64,000 nt of DNA, from the NCBI GenBank assembly GCA_963665075.1, contig OY762063.1, forward strand, positions 1,922,001 to 1,986,000. Direction: 5' to 3'. Shown one piece after another: positions 8,839-18,278 of the stretch (the stretch's first letter is position 1; every line of letters starts with the position of its first letter). The notes below the pieces were generated by a model. It ran no database searches, had not been told where the DNA came from, and saw only the letters and a program-made list of their open reading frames with translations. This stretch comes from JAPULR01 sp963665075 (lineage in GTDB: Bacteria; Chloroflexota; Dehalococcoidia; Lucifugimonadales; GCA-2712585). Position numbers and translations under genes: made by a program.

Positions 8839-8975
8839 GGTTGCCTCCAAGAGTTAAGGTGTCATCTGCCAATGGTCGAGGGAATCCAGGGATTCCTCCA
8901 ACCCGATAATAGTAAACGCAAATTGGGGATTTGCAAGAGCGACCGGAGACGAGCCAATTACGGGCCGATGGGGGT

Positions 8976-9800
8976 TTATTCGCCCTCGGCGTTGGCTTCC
9001 AGGCTGGCTTGCAGGTTGCCGGCCAGTTCCTCGTATTCCCGTCGGACGCGCTTGCTGGTGAGGACCGTCGGCTTGCTCCCGTCCCGGTAGTCGGCGCGCA
9101 GCGCCATCGTGCCCAGGAACGGCACGTCCAGGTCTTCCGCCAAGGCAATTCCCGCCCCCTCGCCGAAAATCTCGCCGGTGTAGTTTTCGACGACGCCCAG
9201 CACCTTCACGTTCAGCTTCCGCACCATGTTGATGGAGCGTTTGGCGTCCAGCTGGGCCAGAGTTTGGGGCGTGGTGACCATCACGAACCCGTCCAGAGGG
9301 AGAGTCTGCATGACCGTCAGGGGCGAGTCGGAGGTGCCGGGGGGCAGATCAACCACCAGGTAGTCCAATTCGCCCCACTGGGTAAGCTGGAGAAACTGGT
9401 TGATGGCATTGTGCACCATTGGCCCGCGCCAGATGATCGCCTCGTCCTCCTTCTGCTGGAAGAACCCCATCGACACGACCTTGACGCCGAACCGCTCGGA
9501 GGGTACCAGCTTGCCGTTGACCTGGGAGGGCGGCTCGGTGATGCCCAGCACCTTGGTGACGTTGGGGCAGTCGATGTCCACGTCCAGCAGGCCCACGGAG
9601 TTGCCCTGTTGGGCGAGGGTGACGGCCAGGTTGACGGCCACGGTGGTCTTGCCGACGCCGCCCTTGCCGCTGTAGACGGCGACCTTGGTCGCAATCTGCG
9701 AGAGGTTCTGGGTGATGGCGCGACGCTGCTGCCAAGTCTTGCGTATGGCTTCCAGTCGGGCCTTTTCCTGGGGCGTGGGGAGCCTCTGAGGCGTGGTCAA
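8976..9800 (-). CDS. mrp: Mrp/NBP35-family P-loop ATPase
   Basis: Protein of 274 residues of the Mrp/ApbC family of iron-sulfur cluster carriers. It has the deviant Walker A motif SGKGGVGKTT (residues 44-53), DVDIDCPNV, and VVDLPPGTSDSPL. The canonical Mrp C-terminal CxxC that bridges a 4Fe-4S cluster at the dimer interface is absent: the corresponding segment reads VVENYTGEIFGEGAG with no cysteine. The usual N-terminal DUF59 domain is also missing and is instead encoded by the separate gene just upstream (9840-10151), 39 bases away in the same direction. The start appears to be a TTG. It may be a Mrp variant working with that partner; loss of the cluster site makes direct cluster binding uncertain. 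Confidence 0.88.
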   Translation of the reverse strand: MTTPQRLPTPQEKARLEAIRKTWQQRRAITQNLSQIATKVAVYSGKGGVGKTTVAVNLAVTLAQQGNSVGLLDVDIDCPNVTKVLGITEPPSQVNGKLVPSERFGVKVVSMGFFQQKEDEAIIWRGPMVHNAINQFLQLTQWGELDYLVVDLPPGTSDSPLTVMQTLPLDGFVMVTTPQTLAQLDAKRSINMVRKLNVKVLGVVENYTGEIFGEGAGIALAEDLDVPFLGTMALRADYRDGSKPTVLTSKRVRREYEELAGNLQASLEANAEGE

Positions 9801-9839
9801 TTTAGTCGCGCACCGGTCCTTTAGTGATGATAGAAGAGT

Positions 9840-10151
9840 CTAGTCGATGCCGAGGAGCTTCTTGCCGTCCTCGGAAATCAGGTCGGGATTCCAGGGAGGG
9901 TCGAAGGTCATCTCGACCTCCACGTCCTCCACGCCCTCCAGCTCGGAGATGGCCCATTCCGCCTGCTGGGCGATCATGGGGCCCATGCCGCAGCCGGGCG
10001 CGGTGAGGGTCATCAGGACGTGCACGTCCCCTTCGTCGACGTGGACGCCGTAGACCAAGCCGAGGTCCACTACGTTCACCGGAATCTCCGGGTCGTAGAC
10101 ATTCTTCATCGTGTCGATAACTGCTTGTCGAGTAACCGTCTCTTCCGCCAT
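9840..10151 (-). CDS. MIP18/DUF59 (SufT/PaaD-like) metal-sulfur cluster assembly factor
   Basis: Protein of 103 residues made of a single DUF59 domain. Family hallmarks are the YDPEIPVNVVDLGLVY stretch near residue 19 and the TAPGCGMG loop holding the conserved, probably cluster- or metal-handling cysteine. DUF59 proteins help mature iron-sulfur proteins, and in many bacteria the domain is the N-terminus of Mrp. Here it is a free-standing gene placed just before the P-loop protein in a leftward operon. GGAGG upstream of the ATG at 10151 supports the start. UvrB lies further upstream on the same strand, 79 bases away. Confidence 0.92.
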   Translation of the reverse strand: MAEETVTRQAVIDTMKNVYDPEIPVNVVDLGLVYGVHVDEGDVHVLMTLTAPGCGMGPMIAQQAEWAISELEGVEDVEVEMTFDPPWNPDLISEDGKKLLGID

Positions 10152-10230
10152 CTCATACCTCCGGACGTTTTCTACGTCAATACTGAAATGCTAGCACCCA
10201 AAGGCCGCATTAGTCAAAAGCAAGGAAAGC

Positions 10231-12237
<2,007 letters not shown>

Positions 12238-12292
12238 GGCGGGTTAATGATACCACGGGGAGGAGAGACAACGATAAGTGTTGCTCGTCTAA

Positions 12293-12321
12293 TTGAAACC
12301 TGAGTGGTAATAGGTTACAAT
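12293..12321 (+). promoter_or_regulatory. Sigma-70 type promoter of higB, likely leaderless
   Basis: TTGAAA at 12293-12298 and TACAAT at 12316-12321 are separated by exactly 17 bases. The -10 box ends six bases before the ATG of higB at 12328, so transcription would begin at or next to the start codon. No Shine-Dalgarno sequence precedes the gene, which agrees with a leaderless mRNA. Confidence 0.6.
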
Positions 12322-12327
12322 ACTTGC

Positions 12328-12606
12328 ATGATTCTGAGTTTCCGGCATAGGGGGTTGCGTAGGTTTTACCAAAGGAATGACCGTAGCCGTATCCCGCCCG
12401 ACAATGCGGAAAAGATTGAACGTATTTTGGCTAGGTTGGATGTGGCGACGGAGCCGCGCCACATGGACTTGCCTGGCTACAGACTGCATCGGTTGAGTGG
12501 GCCACTAAGGGGCTATTGGTCGGTGATGGTCACTGGAAACTGGAGAATTATCTTTCGCTTCGAAGGAAGCAATGTTTATTCGATAGACTTGATTGACTAC
12601 CACTAG
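12328..12606 (+). CDS. higB: HigB-family toxin (RelE superfamily)
   Basis: Protein of 92 residues of the plasmid-maintenance killer type, ribosome-dependent mRNA interferases. Recognisable features are the N-terminal FRHRGLRRFYQ, the KIERILARLDVA helix, DLPGYRLHRLSGPLRGYWSV, and the ending GNWRIIFRFEG...DLIDYH, all typical of HigB. Arg, His and Tyr near the C-terminus would form the catalytic surface. The start is ATG 12328; an upstream in-frame codon at 12304 falls inside the promoter. The antitoxin gene higA follows 21 bases downstream, giving the reverse toxin-first order characteristic of hig loci. Confidence 0.93.
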   Translation: MILSFRHRGLRRFYQRNDRSRIPPDNAEKIERILARLDVATEPRHMDLPGYRLHRLSGPLRGYWSVMVTGNWRIIFRFEGSNVYSIDLIDYH

Positions 12607-12627
12607 ACAGAGGAGGGAACAACAAAA

Positions 12628-12927
12628 ATGGTCATGAAGAATCCTCCACATCCGGGGCTATCCGTTCGTTATGATTGTTTGGAACCGCTGGGCTTGAGCG
12701 TAACGGAGGCGGCGCGTCGGCTTGGAGTAAGCCGAAAGCAGTTGTCAAGCATAGTCAACGGGCGGGCGGGGATCTCGGCGGAGATGGCGATTCGGCTGGA
12801 CAAGGCCTTCGGAGGCGGCGCGACAACCTGGTACCAGTTGCAGGCAGCCTACGACATGGCACAGGCGGTCAAGAGGACGGGCGACATTCGGGTGGAGCGG
12901 GTGGTTGCAGAGGAACGACTGCAATGA
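12628..12927 (+). CDS. higA: HigA-family antitoxin (XRE helix-turn-helix)
   Basis: Protein of 99 residues. Residues 24-60 form a helix-turn-helix (LSVTEAARRLGVSRKQLSSI followed by VNGRAGIS), and the segment AIRLDKAFGGGATTWYQLQ is diagnostic of HigA. It would neutralise HigB and repress the operon. The ATG is preceded by GAGGAGGG at good spacing. The stop overlaps the start of the next gene (ATGA at 12924-12927), so a HicB-like gene is translationally coupled to it. A truncated copy of its N-terminus recurs at 13891-13959. Confidence 0.94.
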   Translation: MVMKNPPHPGLSVRYDCLEPLGLSVTEAARRLGVSRKQLSSIVNGRAGISAEMAIRLDKAFGGGATTWYQLQAAYDMAQAVKRTGDIRVERVVAEERLQ

Positions 12928-13178
12928 ATTACAAAGGCTATATCGGAACTGTTAGCTTTGACGAAGAAATGGACATCTTTCACGGGCACGTAGTCAATAC
13001 CAGAGACGTGATTACCTTTCAAGGGAAGTCCTTTGATGAAATCCGCACCGCTTTTCGGGATTCAGTGGACGAATACCTCAAGTTCTGCGCAGAACTGGGT
13101 AAGGCGCCGGAGAGGCCGTATCGAGGTGGCAACCATAGCGAACTAATGATGCCACGCAGAGTGGGAAGCATACATTGA
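12924..13178 (+). CDS. HicB-like protein, short and without adjacent HicA
   Basis: Protein of 84 residues matching the partial-RNase-H fold of HicB antitoxins: NYKGYIGTVSFDEEMDIFHGHVVN, then the DVITFQGKSFDEIRTAFRDSVDEYL core. HicB normally continues after this into a DNA-binding ribbon-helix-helix or helix-turn-helix; here the protein ends shortly after ERPYRGGNHSE, so the DNA-binding part is missing or decayed. No HicA toxin gene is seen upstream or downstream. Its ATG overlaps the higA stop, so it is read as the third gene of the hig operon. It may be a remnant, or a stand-alone accessory protein. Confidence 0.85.
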   Translation: MNYKGYIGTVSFDEEMDIFHGHVVNTRDVITFQGKSFDEIRTAFRDSVDEYLKFCAELGKAPERPYRGGNHSELMMPRRVGSIH

Positions 13179-13298
13179 TGAGATAAGGCCCTCCAACGCC
13201 CCTCTCTGATTAAGGATGCCATCGCTCCTATAGCGCCTTTTCTTTGGTGTATAATCTCACTTGGCCCCGCCCAACATACTGAATCGGGTGCAGTTACT

Positions 13299-13592
13299 AT
13301 GGAAAACTTGACGAAATTGAACATCGGAACCGTTGATGAGTTGTCCGGTCATCTGGACAAGCTCCCAACTTCGGAGGAAATCGAGGAGCTAATCTGTGCA
13401 CTCGACGTTCCGACCCTCCGAGAAATGTCGTCGGCAATGTTGACCGCAAGCGTTGACTACGTGGAAGGAAGGGCAGACAAGCTGCAATATCTGGAACTTT
13501 TGAATAGCTGGATAGCGACGGTGGAAGAGACCATCGCCGCAGGGGAGGGCGTGAGGGAGATATTGGCAAGGCGCAAAGGACGTAACGATTAG
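13299..13592 (+). CDS. Candidate antitoxin of a RelE-like pair
   Basis: Unrecognised, acidic, helical protein of 97 residues (for example LPTSEEIEELICALDVPTLRE and WIATVEETIAAGEGVREIL), with no clear DNA-binding motif. It ends in the basic RRKGRND. Its stop overlaps by one base the GTG start of a RelE-like gene (TAGTG at 13590-13594), the arrangement of an antitoxin-toxin operon. A TATAAT hexamer at 13250-13255 lies about 45 bases upstream of the ATG and may be the promoter. The antitoxin role rests on context only. Confidence 0.7.
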   Translation: MENLTKLNIGTVDELSGHLDKLPTSEEIEELICALDVPTLREMSSAMLTASVDYVEGRADKLQYLELLNSWIATVEETIAAGEGVREILARRKGRND

Positions 13593-13894
13593 TGGTCTCA
13601 GGCCAAAGCCGCAATTTCAGGGTGACGCTTCACCGCTCGGTCAGAAGGTTCTTGAGAAACCACCGGGATCTAAACCGCAGATGGCCTTCAATAGAAGCTC
13701 AGGTTATAAACGAGCCTTTTCGAGGCCCACGGATTGACCATCTGAAGGGCGTCTGGTTTTGCAATTATCGCTGGCGGGAAGGAGCCTACCGTTTCAAGTA
13801 CGAGGTCTTGGATGACGGAGAGATACACTTCTACGACGCCAATAGCAGGGGTGACGTGTATAAGCGCGGGCGTGGAGCAGGTAGGAGACGATGA
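13592..13894 (+). CDS. RelE/ParE-superfamily toxin-like protein
   Basis: Protein of 100 residues, strongly basic, with the compact RelE-like order: an N-terminal strand (FRVTLHRSVRRFLRN), helices (NRRWPSIEAQV), then HLKGVWFCNYRWREGAYRFKY and the final strands EVLDDGEIHFYDANSRGDVYKR. Such proteins cleave mRNA at the ribosome or, in ParE, inhibit gyrase; which applies cannot be told. It begins at a GTG overlapping the stop of the acidic upstream gene. Its own stop overlaps the ATG of a truncated higA copy, so a HigA-type fragment now follows it. Confidence 0.8.
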   Translation: MVSGQSRNFRVTLHRSVRRFLRNHRDLNRRWPSIEAQVINEPFRGPRIDHLKGVWFCNYRWREGAYRFKYEVLDDGEIHFYDANSRGDVYKRGRGAGRRR

Positions 13895-13959
13895 TGAAGA
13901 ATCCACCGCATCCGAGGCTATCCGTTCCTTGCGATTTAATCCATAAACAGAGCACTTGA
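13891..13959 (+). pseudogene. Truncated duplicate of the higA 5' end
   Basis: The 22-codon frame reads MMKNPPHPRLSVPCDLIHK and then stops after three more residues. The first 12 codons are nearly the same as the start of the intact higA at 12628 (MVMKNPPHPGLSVRYD), at DNA level as well. After that the similarity ends. It looks like the remainder of a second higA, cut by the event that joined this island to the following methyltransferase gene, or the scar of a recombination between hig copies. Confidence 0.75.
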
Positions 13960-13964
13960 GAATT

Positions 13965-15572
13965 ATGCCTAACACCCTCTACTACGGCGATAACCTGAGC
14001 GTCTTGCGGGAGTATGTCCCGGACGAATCGGTGGACCTGATTTATCTGGACCCGCCCTTCAACTCCAACGCTAGTTACAACGTGCTGTTCCGGGAGAAGT
14101 CGGGGGAGGACTCGGCGGCGCAGATAAAGGCGTTTAGCGACACTTGGAAATGGACTACGGAGGCGGAGCGCACTTACGACGAGGAGATAATTCGCAACCC
14201 CGAAGCGTCGCCAACCGTAAAGGATATGATTTCTTCCTTTCGGGGATACATCGGCGACAACGACATGATGGCCTACCTGGTGATGATGACGCCACGTCTT
14301 GTGGAGTTGCAACGGGTCTTGAAGCCAACCGGATCAATCTATCTGCACTGCGACCCAAAGGCCAGCCACTATCTGAAGATTCTGATGGACACCATTTTCG
14401 GGCCAAGGAATTTTCGGAACGAAATAATCTGGAGGCGCCACAGCGCCCACAGCGACGCACGGCGGTTTGGCTCGGTGCATGACACCCTGCTGTTCTATTC
14501 AAACAGCGAGGATCCCATTTGGAATCGCACATTCCAGCCGTATGATTCCGAATATGTCGAAGAGTATTATCGTTATGCAGACGACGACGGGCGCCGCTTC
14601 ATGTCCGGTGACCTGGGCGCCGCCGGACTTCAGGGTGGCGGCTATGAATACGAATGGAAGGGAATAACGCGTGTCTGGCGTGTTCCCCTCACTACAATGG
14701 AACGGTTAGATGCCGAGGGGCGAATCTTCTATACCCGCAGCGGAATTCCGAGGATAAAGCGCTACCTCGACGAAGCAAAGGGCAACCCCATTCAAGATGT
14801 TTGGACTGACATACAGCCGCTCAGGTCATGGCACAAAGAACGCCTCGGCTATCCCACCCAGAAGCCGCAGGCGCTGGTAGAGCGCATCATTCAGGTGTCG
14901 TCAAAAGAGGGCGACGTGGTGTTGGACCCGTTTTGCGGCTGCGGCACCGCCGTCGCCGCCGCAGAGAATCTGAACCGACAATGGCTCGGTATAGACATCA
15001 CCCACCTGGCTGTCGCTCTGATGAAGAACCGACTCAAGACAGCCTACTACATCGTGCCCGGCAAGGACTACGAGGTGTTGGGGGAGCCTGTGGACGTGGG
15101 CAGCGCGCGCGCCCTGGCAGAAGAAGACCGGTACCAGTTCCAGTTCTGGGCCATGTCGCTGATCGAGGCCCGCCCTCGGGAGAAGAAGAGAGGAGCGGAT
15201 AGGGGCATTGACGGCGTGTTGCACTTCATCGACGGGCCGCGCGGAGCGGCGCGAAAGGCCATAGTGCAGGTCAAGAGCGGCAGGGTGTCGTCGCCCGACA
15301 TTCGCGACTTGAGAGGCACCGTAGAGCGAGAGAAGGCCGCTTTGGGTTTGTTCATTACCTTGGAAGAGCCGACGCAAGCCATGACAAGGGAGGCAGTAAG
15401 TGCCGGATTCTACTTTTCGGATGTGTGGCAGCGAAACTACCCCAAGATTCAGATACGAACGGTCGGGGAGATGCTTGCAGACAAGGGCTTCGACCTCCCC
15501 CCCCATCCATCCATGTATCAGGCTGCGGAGAAAGCAAAGCGCACGGACGCCCAGCAAGGCCTGTTTGGCTAA
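13965..15572 (+). CDS. Beta-class DNA methyltransferase fused to an Mrr-like restriction domain
   Basis: Protein of 535 residues. The catalytic motif comes first (DLIYLDPPFNSN, DPPF at 29-32) and the SAM-binding motif later (LDPFCGCGTAVAAAENLN, about residue 323), the order of beta-class N6-adenine or N4-cytosine enzymes; the sequence between contains type III-like blocks (SIYLHCDPKASHYLK, YPTQKPQALVERII). From about residue 405 a second domain carries GADRGIDG and then KAIVQVKSG near 434-438, the D...QxK signature of Mrr-like PD-(D/E)xK nucleases, followed by FITLEEPTQAMTREA. The protein may therefore both modify and cut. I take ATG 13965 over a TTG nine bases upstream. It stands at the end of the toxin-antitoxin island. 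Confidence 0.9.
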   Translation: MPNTLYYGDNLSVLREYVPDESVDLIYLDPPFNSNASYNVLFREKSGEDSAAQIKAFSDTWKWTTEAERTYDEEIIRNPEASPTVKDMISSFRGYIGDNDMMAYLVMMTPRLVELQRVLKPTGSIYLHCDPKASHYLKILMDTIFGPRNFRNEIIWRRHSAHSDARRFGSVHDTLLFYSNSEDPIWNRTFQPYDSEYVEEYYRYADDDGRRFMSGDLGAAGLQGGGYEYEWKGITRVWRVPLTTMERLDAEGRIFYTRSGIPRIKRYLDEAKGNPIQDVWTDIQPLRSWHKERLGYPTQKPQALVERIIQVSSKEGDVVLDPFCGCGTAVAAAENLNRQWLGIDITHLAVALMKNRLKTAYYIVPGKDYEVLGEPVDVGSARALAEEDRYQFQFWAMSLIEARPREKKRGADRGIDGVLHFIDGPRGAARKAIVQVKSGRVSSPDIRDLRGTVEREKAALGLFITLEEPTQAMTREAVSAGFYFSDVWQRNYPKIQIRTVGEMLADKGFDLPPHPSMYQAAEKAKRTDAQQGLFG

Positions 15573-15575
15573 CGA

Positions 15576-16163
15576 CTAACCCCCCTGCGCAAGCCGCGTC
15601 AACGCCCGGCGGATGCGTTCTTCCAACTCCAGCGACACCGAGTCGGGGCCGAGGCTGCGGAGGGCCTGTCGCGCCTCCCCGGCCGTGTAGCCCAGCGCCG
15701 TCAGGGCCGCCACCGCGTCCGCGTCGTCGGCTACGGCGGTGTCGGCCAGAGGCAGCCCTTCCTTCTCCAGCCGATCCTTGAGTTCCAGCACGATGCGGGT
15801 GGCGATGCGCTTGCCGATGCCGGGCGCCGCCGTGAACGCGTCCAGGTCTCCCGCCATGATTGCCGTGGCGAGGGCGTCCGGCGCGCGGACGGATAGCAGG
15901 TTGAGGGCGGAGCGGGGGCCGATGCCGGAGACGCCAATCAGCATGTCGAAGAACTTCAGCGCCGCCGGGCTGGGAAACCCGTAAAGCAGAGGCGCGTCGT
16001 CGCGAATCATCAGCCGGGTGTGGAGCGTCACCCTCTGTCCTTCCTCTCCCACGGACAACGCCAAGGACGCCGGGACGTAAATGTGGAAGCCGACGCCGCC
16101 CACTTCCACCTGCACCCAATCGGTGCCGCGGGCGCGCAGGACGCCGGTGATGAAGGCAATCAA
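15576..16163 (-). CDS. ruvA: Holliday junction DNA helicase subunit RuvA
   Basis: Protein of 195 residues. The OB-fold N-terminus begins MIAFITGVLRARGTDWVQVEVGGVGFHI, followed by the two helix-hairpin-helix motifs (MLIGVSGIGPRSALNLLS and FTAAPGIGKRIATRIVLELK) that hold the four-way junction, and a C-terminal domain (ALTALGYTAGEARQAL) that contacts RuvB. The start is TTG at 16163, six bases after the ruvC stop. The gene closes a leftward yebC-ruvC-ruvA operon; ruvB is not in the window. Confidence 0.97.
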   Translation of the reverse strand: MIAFITGVLRARGTDWVQVEVGGVGFHIYVPASLALSVGEEGQRVTLHTRLMIRDDAPLLYGFPSPAALKFFDMLIGVSGIGPRSALNLLSVRAPDALATAIMAGDLDAFTAAPGIGKRIATRIVLELKDRLEKEGLPLADTAVADDADAVAALTALGYTAGEARQALRSLGPDSVSLELEERIRRALTRLAQGG

Positions 16164-16169
16164 GTCAGG

Positions 16170-16685
16170 CTACCAGTCCGCCAGCGCCGCCATGTCCGCC
16201 AGCTCCCGCTGCCGCAGGTGGCAGAGGGCGATGGCCAGCGCGTCCGACGTGTCGTAGGTCAGGGACTCTTCGTCCAGGCCGAGGGTGATGCAGACCATTG
16301 TAAGCACCTGCTCCTTGGAGGCGGCGCCGTGGTCGGCCACGGAGGATTTTATCTGCGCGGGCGGGTAGCGGAAGACGGGCACGCCCTGGGAGACGGCGGC
16401 AATCAGCACCGCCGCCTGCGCCTGCCCCACGGCGAAGGCCGGCCCGACGAAGCGGTTCGCGCCCTGGCCCATGAACGGTTCCTCGATGGCGATTTCGTCG
16501 GGGCGGAACATCCCAATCATGTTCATCAGATGGGAGTGTATCTGGTAGAGTCGCTCCTCCACAGGGAGGGAGGACTTGAAGTCCAGGGCGCCGTAGTCGC
16601 GGGCGAGAATGTCGCCGTCAGACTCCTCCAGCAGTCCGTAGCCCAGATGTATGGTGCCGGGGTCTATGCCGAGAATCTTCAACAA
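16170..16685 (-). CDS. ruvC: Holliday junction resolvase RuvC
   Basis: Protein of 171 residues, typical length. The RNase H-like fold shows the acidic active-site residues in ILGIDPGTIHLGYGLL (D near residue 7), IAIEEPFMGQGAN (E), and YDTSDALAIALCH near the C-terminus. It cuts Holliday junctions delivered by RuvAB. The start is a TTG five bases after the yebC stop, so translation probably depends on coupling. Confidence 0.97.
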   Translation of the reverse strand: MLKILGIDPGTIHLGYGLLEESDGDILARDYGALDFKSSLPVEERLYQIHSHLMNMIGMFRPDEIAIEEPFMGQGANRFVGPAFAVGQAQAAVLIAAVSQGVPVFRYPPAQIKSSVADHGAASKEQVLTMVCITLGLDEESLTYDTSDALAIALCHLRQRELADMAALADW

Positions 16686-16690
16686 CGGGC

Positions 16691-17455
16691 TTAGTTCTCG
16701 CGGCTGTACTTTTCCAGGGTTTCCTCAGGGAAGTCGGCGTTGGTGTACACCTTCTGCGAGTCCTGCAAGTCCTCCAGCAGGTCCAGCAGCCGCAGCGTCT
16801 GCTCCGCCTCCCTGGGCGCGAGGGCGACGGTAGCCTTCGGCACCATTGCGACTTCCGCCGTGGCGATGGATACGTCCTCTTCCTCCAGCTGACGCTTCAC
16901 TTCCGTCAGGTTCTCAGGCAGCGTGATGACCTCCACGTAGCTGTCGTCCACCTTCACGTCTTCGGCCCCGGCGTCGATGGCCAGCAGCGCCATGTCTTCC
17001 GCTTCATCCGACGGCATTTCCATAGTGATGAGACCCATCGTGTCGAAGTTCCAGGCTACGCAGCCGGAGGCGCCCAGGCTGGCGCCGATTTTGGAGAAGG
17101 TGGCGCGGACTTCGGAGGCGGTGCGGTTGCGGTTGTCGGTGACGGTCTGGAGCAGGATGGCGACGCCGCCCGGCCCGTACCCTTCGTAGGTAATCTCTTC
17201 GAGTTGGACCTGCTCGCCGCCCTCGCCGGTGCCGCGCTGAATGGCGCGGTCGATGGTGTTGGCGGGCATGTTGGCGGCCTTGGCCCGGTCGATGGCCAGG
17301 CGAAGCTGATAATTCATGTCGGGATCGCCGCCGCCGGCTCCCTCCCGAGCGGCGATGGAAATCTCACGAGTGAGCTTGGTGAAGAGCTGACCGCGCTTTG
17401 CGTCGGCGGCCCCCTTCTGGTGCTTGATGGTCTTCCACTTGGAATGACCGGACAT
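16691..17455 (-). CDS. YebC/PmpR family regulator (TACO1-like)
   Basis: Protein of 254 residues starting MSGHSKWKTIKHQKGAADAK, the family signature. Later blocks EGYGPGGVAILLQTVTDNRNRT and GCVAWNFDTMG are also diagnostic. Members were described as transcription regulators, and more recent work on YebC-type proteins links them to translation of proline-rich stretches. ATG 17455 is chosen because AAGGAGGTGGCGGA stands directly before it; a longer in-frame extension has no such support. First gene of the yebC-ruvC-ruvA operon, a common arrangement. Confidence 0.96.
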   Translation of the reverse strand: MSGHSKWKTIKHQKGAADAKRGQLFTKLTREISIAAREGAGGGDPDMNYQLRLAIDRAKAANMPANTIDRAIQRGTGEGGEQVQLEEITYEGYGPGGVAILLQTVTDNRNRTASEVRATFSKIGASLGASGCVAWNFDTMGLITMEMPSDEAEDMALLAIDAGAEDVKVDDSYVEVITLPENLTEVKRQLEEEDVSIATAEVAMVPKATVALAPREAEQTLRLLDLLEDLQDSQKVYTNADFPEETLEKYSREN

Positions 17456-17602
17456 TCCGCCACCTCCTTCCCCTTCCTGGAGACGATGCAGAAATTGTAT
17501 CACCCCCCCAACGAGGGGTCAAAACGAGGGATGGCGGGTAGAATTGTAGCAGAGCCGGTTCGCGAACCGCACCTGCGGCAAGTACGGACTCACCGATGGG
17601 GG

Positions 17603-17833
17603 TTAGACGATTTCCAGGATTACCCGTTCGCCTTCTTTGATGGCGGCGACGCGGAGGATGGTGCGCATGGCCTGCGCCACCCGGCCCTGCCGTCCTATTA
17701 TCTTCCCCTTGTCCTCGTCGGCGACTTCCAGACGGAGGATGACCCGGTCGTCCTCAATCTCGGTGGTGACCTTCACCTCGTCGGGCTTGCTGGCCAGGTT
17801 CCTGGCGATGTATTCAATCAGTTCCTGCATCAC
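17603..17833 (-). CDS. khpA: KH-domain RNA-binding protein KhpA
   Basis: Protein of about 76 residues consisting of one KH domain: MQELIEYIARNLASKPDEV, then VADEDKGKIIGRQGRVAQAMR with the GxxG loop (GRQG), and a final strand GERVILEIV. KhpA binds RNA, usually as a dimer with KhpB. The frame can start at GTG 17833 or at ATG 17830; both overlap the rpsP stop, so it is translated by coupling to rpsP. rpsP-khpA linkage is widespread in Gram-positive-type bacteria. Confidence 0.93.
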   Translation of the reverse strand: MMQELIEYIARNLASKPDEVKVTTEIEDDRVILRLEVADEDKGKIIGRQGRVAQAMRTILRVAAIKEGERVILEIV

Positions 17834-18168
17834 TCGGCAACCTCTTCTTCCGCGGTTTCCTCAGCGGCCTCCGCTACGGGCGCCGTTTCAACCCTGGGTA
17901 TAATCTCCCCCGCGTCTTCCTCCTCCACGTCGAAAAGACGCTGCCAGTGGAAGATGCGCTGGACGGCGTCCGAAGGCTGGGCGCCCCGGCTGAGCCACAT
18001 GCGGGCGCGCTCCTTGTCCAGCGTCACGGCGGGGGGGTCGATGAGCGGGTCGTAGTGGCCGATGCGCTCCACGAAAGCGCCGTCCCGTGGCGAACGGGAG
18101 TCGGCGACTACGATTCGGTAGGAGGGCTGCTTCTTCTTGCCAACCCTGCGAAGTCTTATTCTAAGCAT
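17830..18168 (-). CDS. rpsP: 30S ribosomal protein S16
   Basis: Protein of 112 residues. The first 80 are canonical S16 (MLRIRLRRVGKKKQPSYRIV, then FVERIGHYDPL and WLSRGAQPSDAVQRI). The last 30 are an acidic tail (VEEEDAGEII...AEETAEEEVAE) common in Chloroflexota and Actinobacteria. A clear promoter lies upstream at 18208-18236. The ATG has AGGA about 12 bases before it. Confidence 0.98.
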   Translation of the reverse strand: MLRIRLRRVGKKKQPSYRIVVADSRSPRDGAFVERIGHYDPLIDPPAVTLDKERARMWLSRGAQPSDAVQRIFHWQRLFDVEEEDAGEIIPRVETAPVAEAAEETAEEEVAE

Positions 18169-18207
18169 ATAGTGTCATTCCTGAAATTTCGTTGATTGCG
18201 AGAGGAA

Positions 18208-18236
18208 ATTTTAGATTAGCCGCAATGGGTTGTCAA
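18208..18236 (-). promoter_or_regulatory. Promoter of rpsP-khpA
   Basis: Read leftward, TTGACA (18236-18231) and TAAAAT (18213-18208) are separated by exactly 17 bases. This is a near-consensus housekeeping promoter and would give a leader of about 33 bases before the rpsP ATG at 18168. Confidence 0.75.
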
Positions 18237-18278
18237 CGGAGGACTGAGCCACTTCCACAAGCAGCCTGGGCAGCAGTC

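Noticed and set aside
12675..12923. N-terminal extension of the HicB-like protein into higA
   Set aside because: The extension is a shifted-phase shadow of higA; the ATG at 12924 overlapping the higA stop begins exactly at the conserved HicB start.
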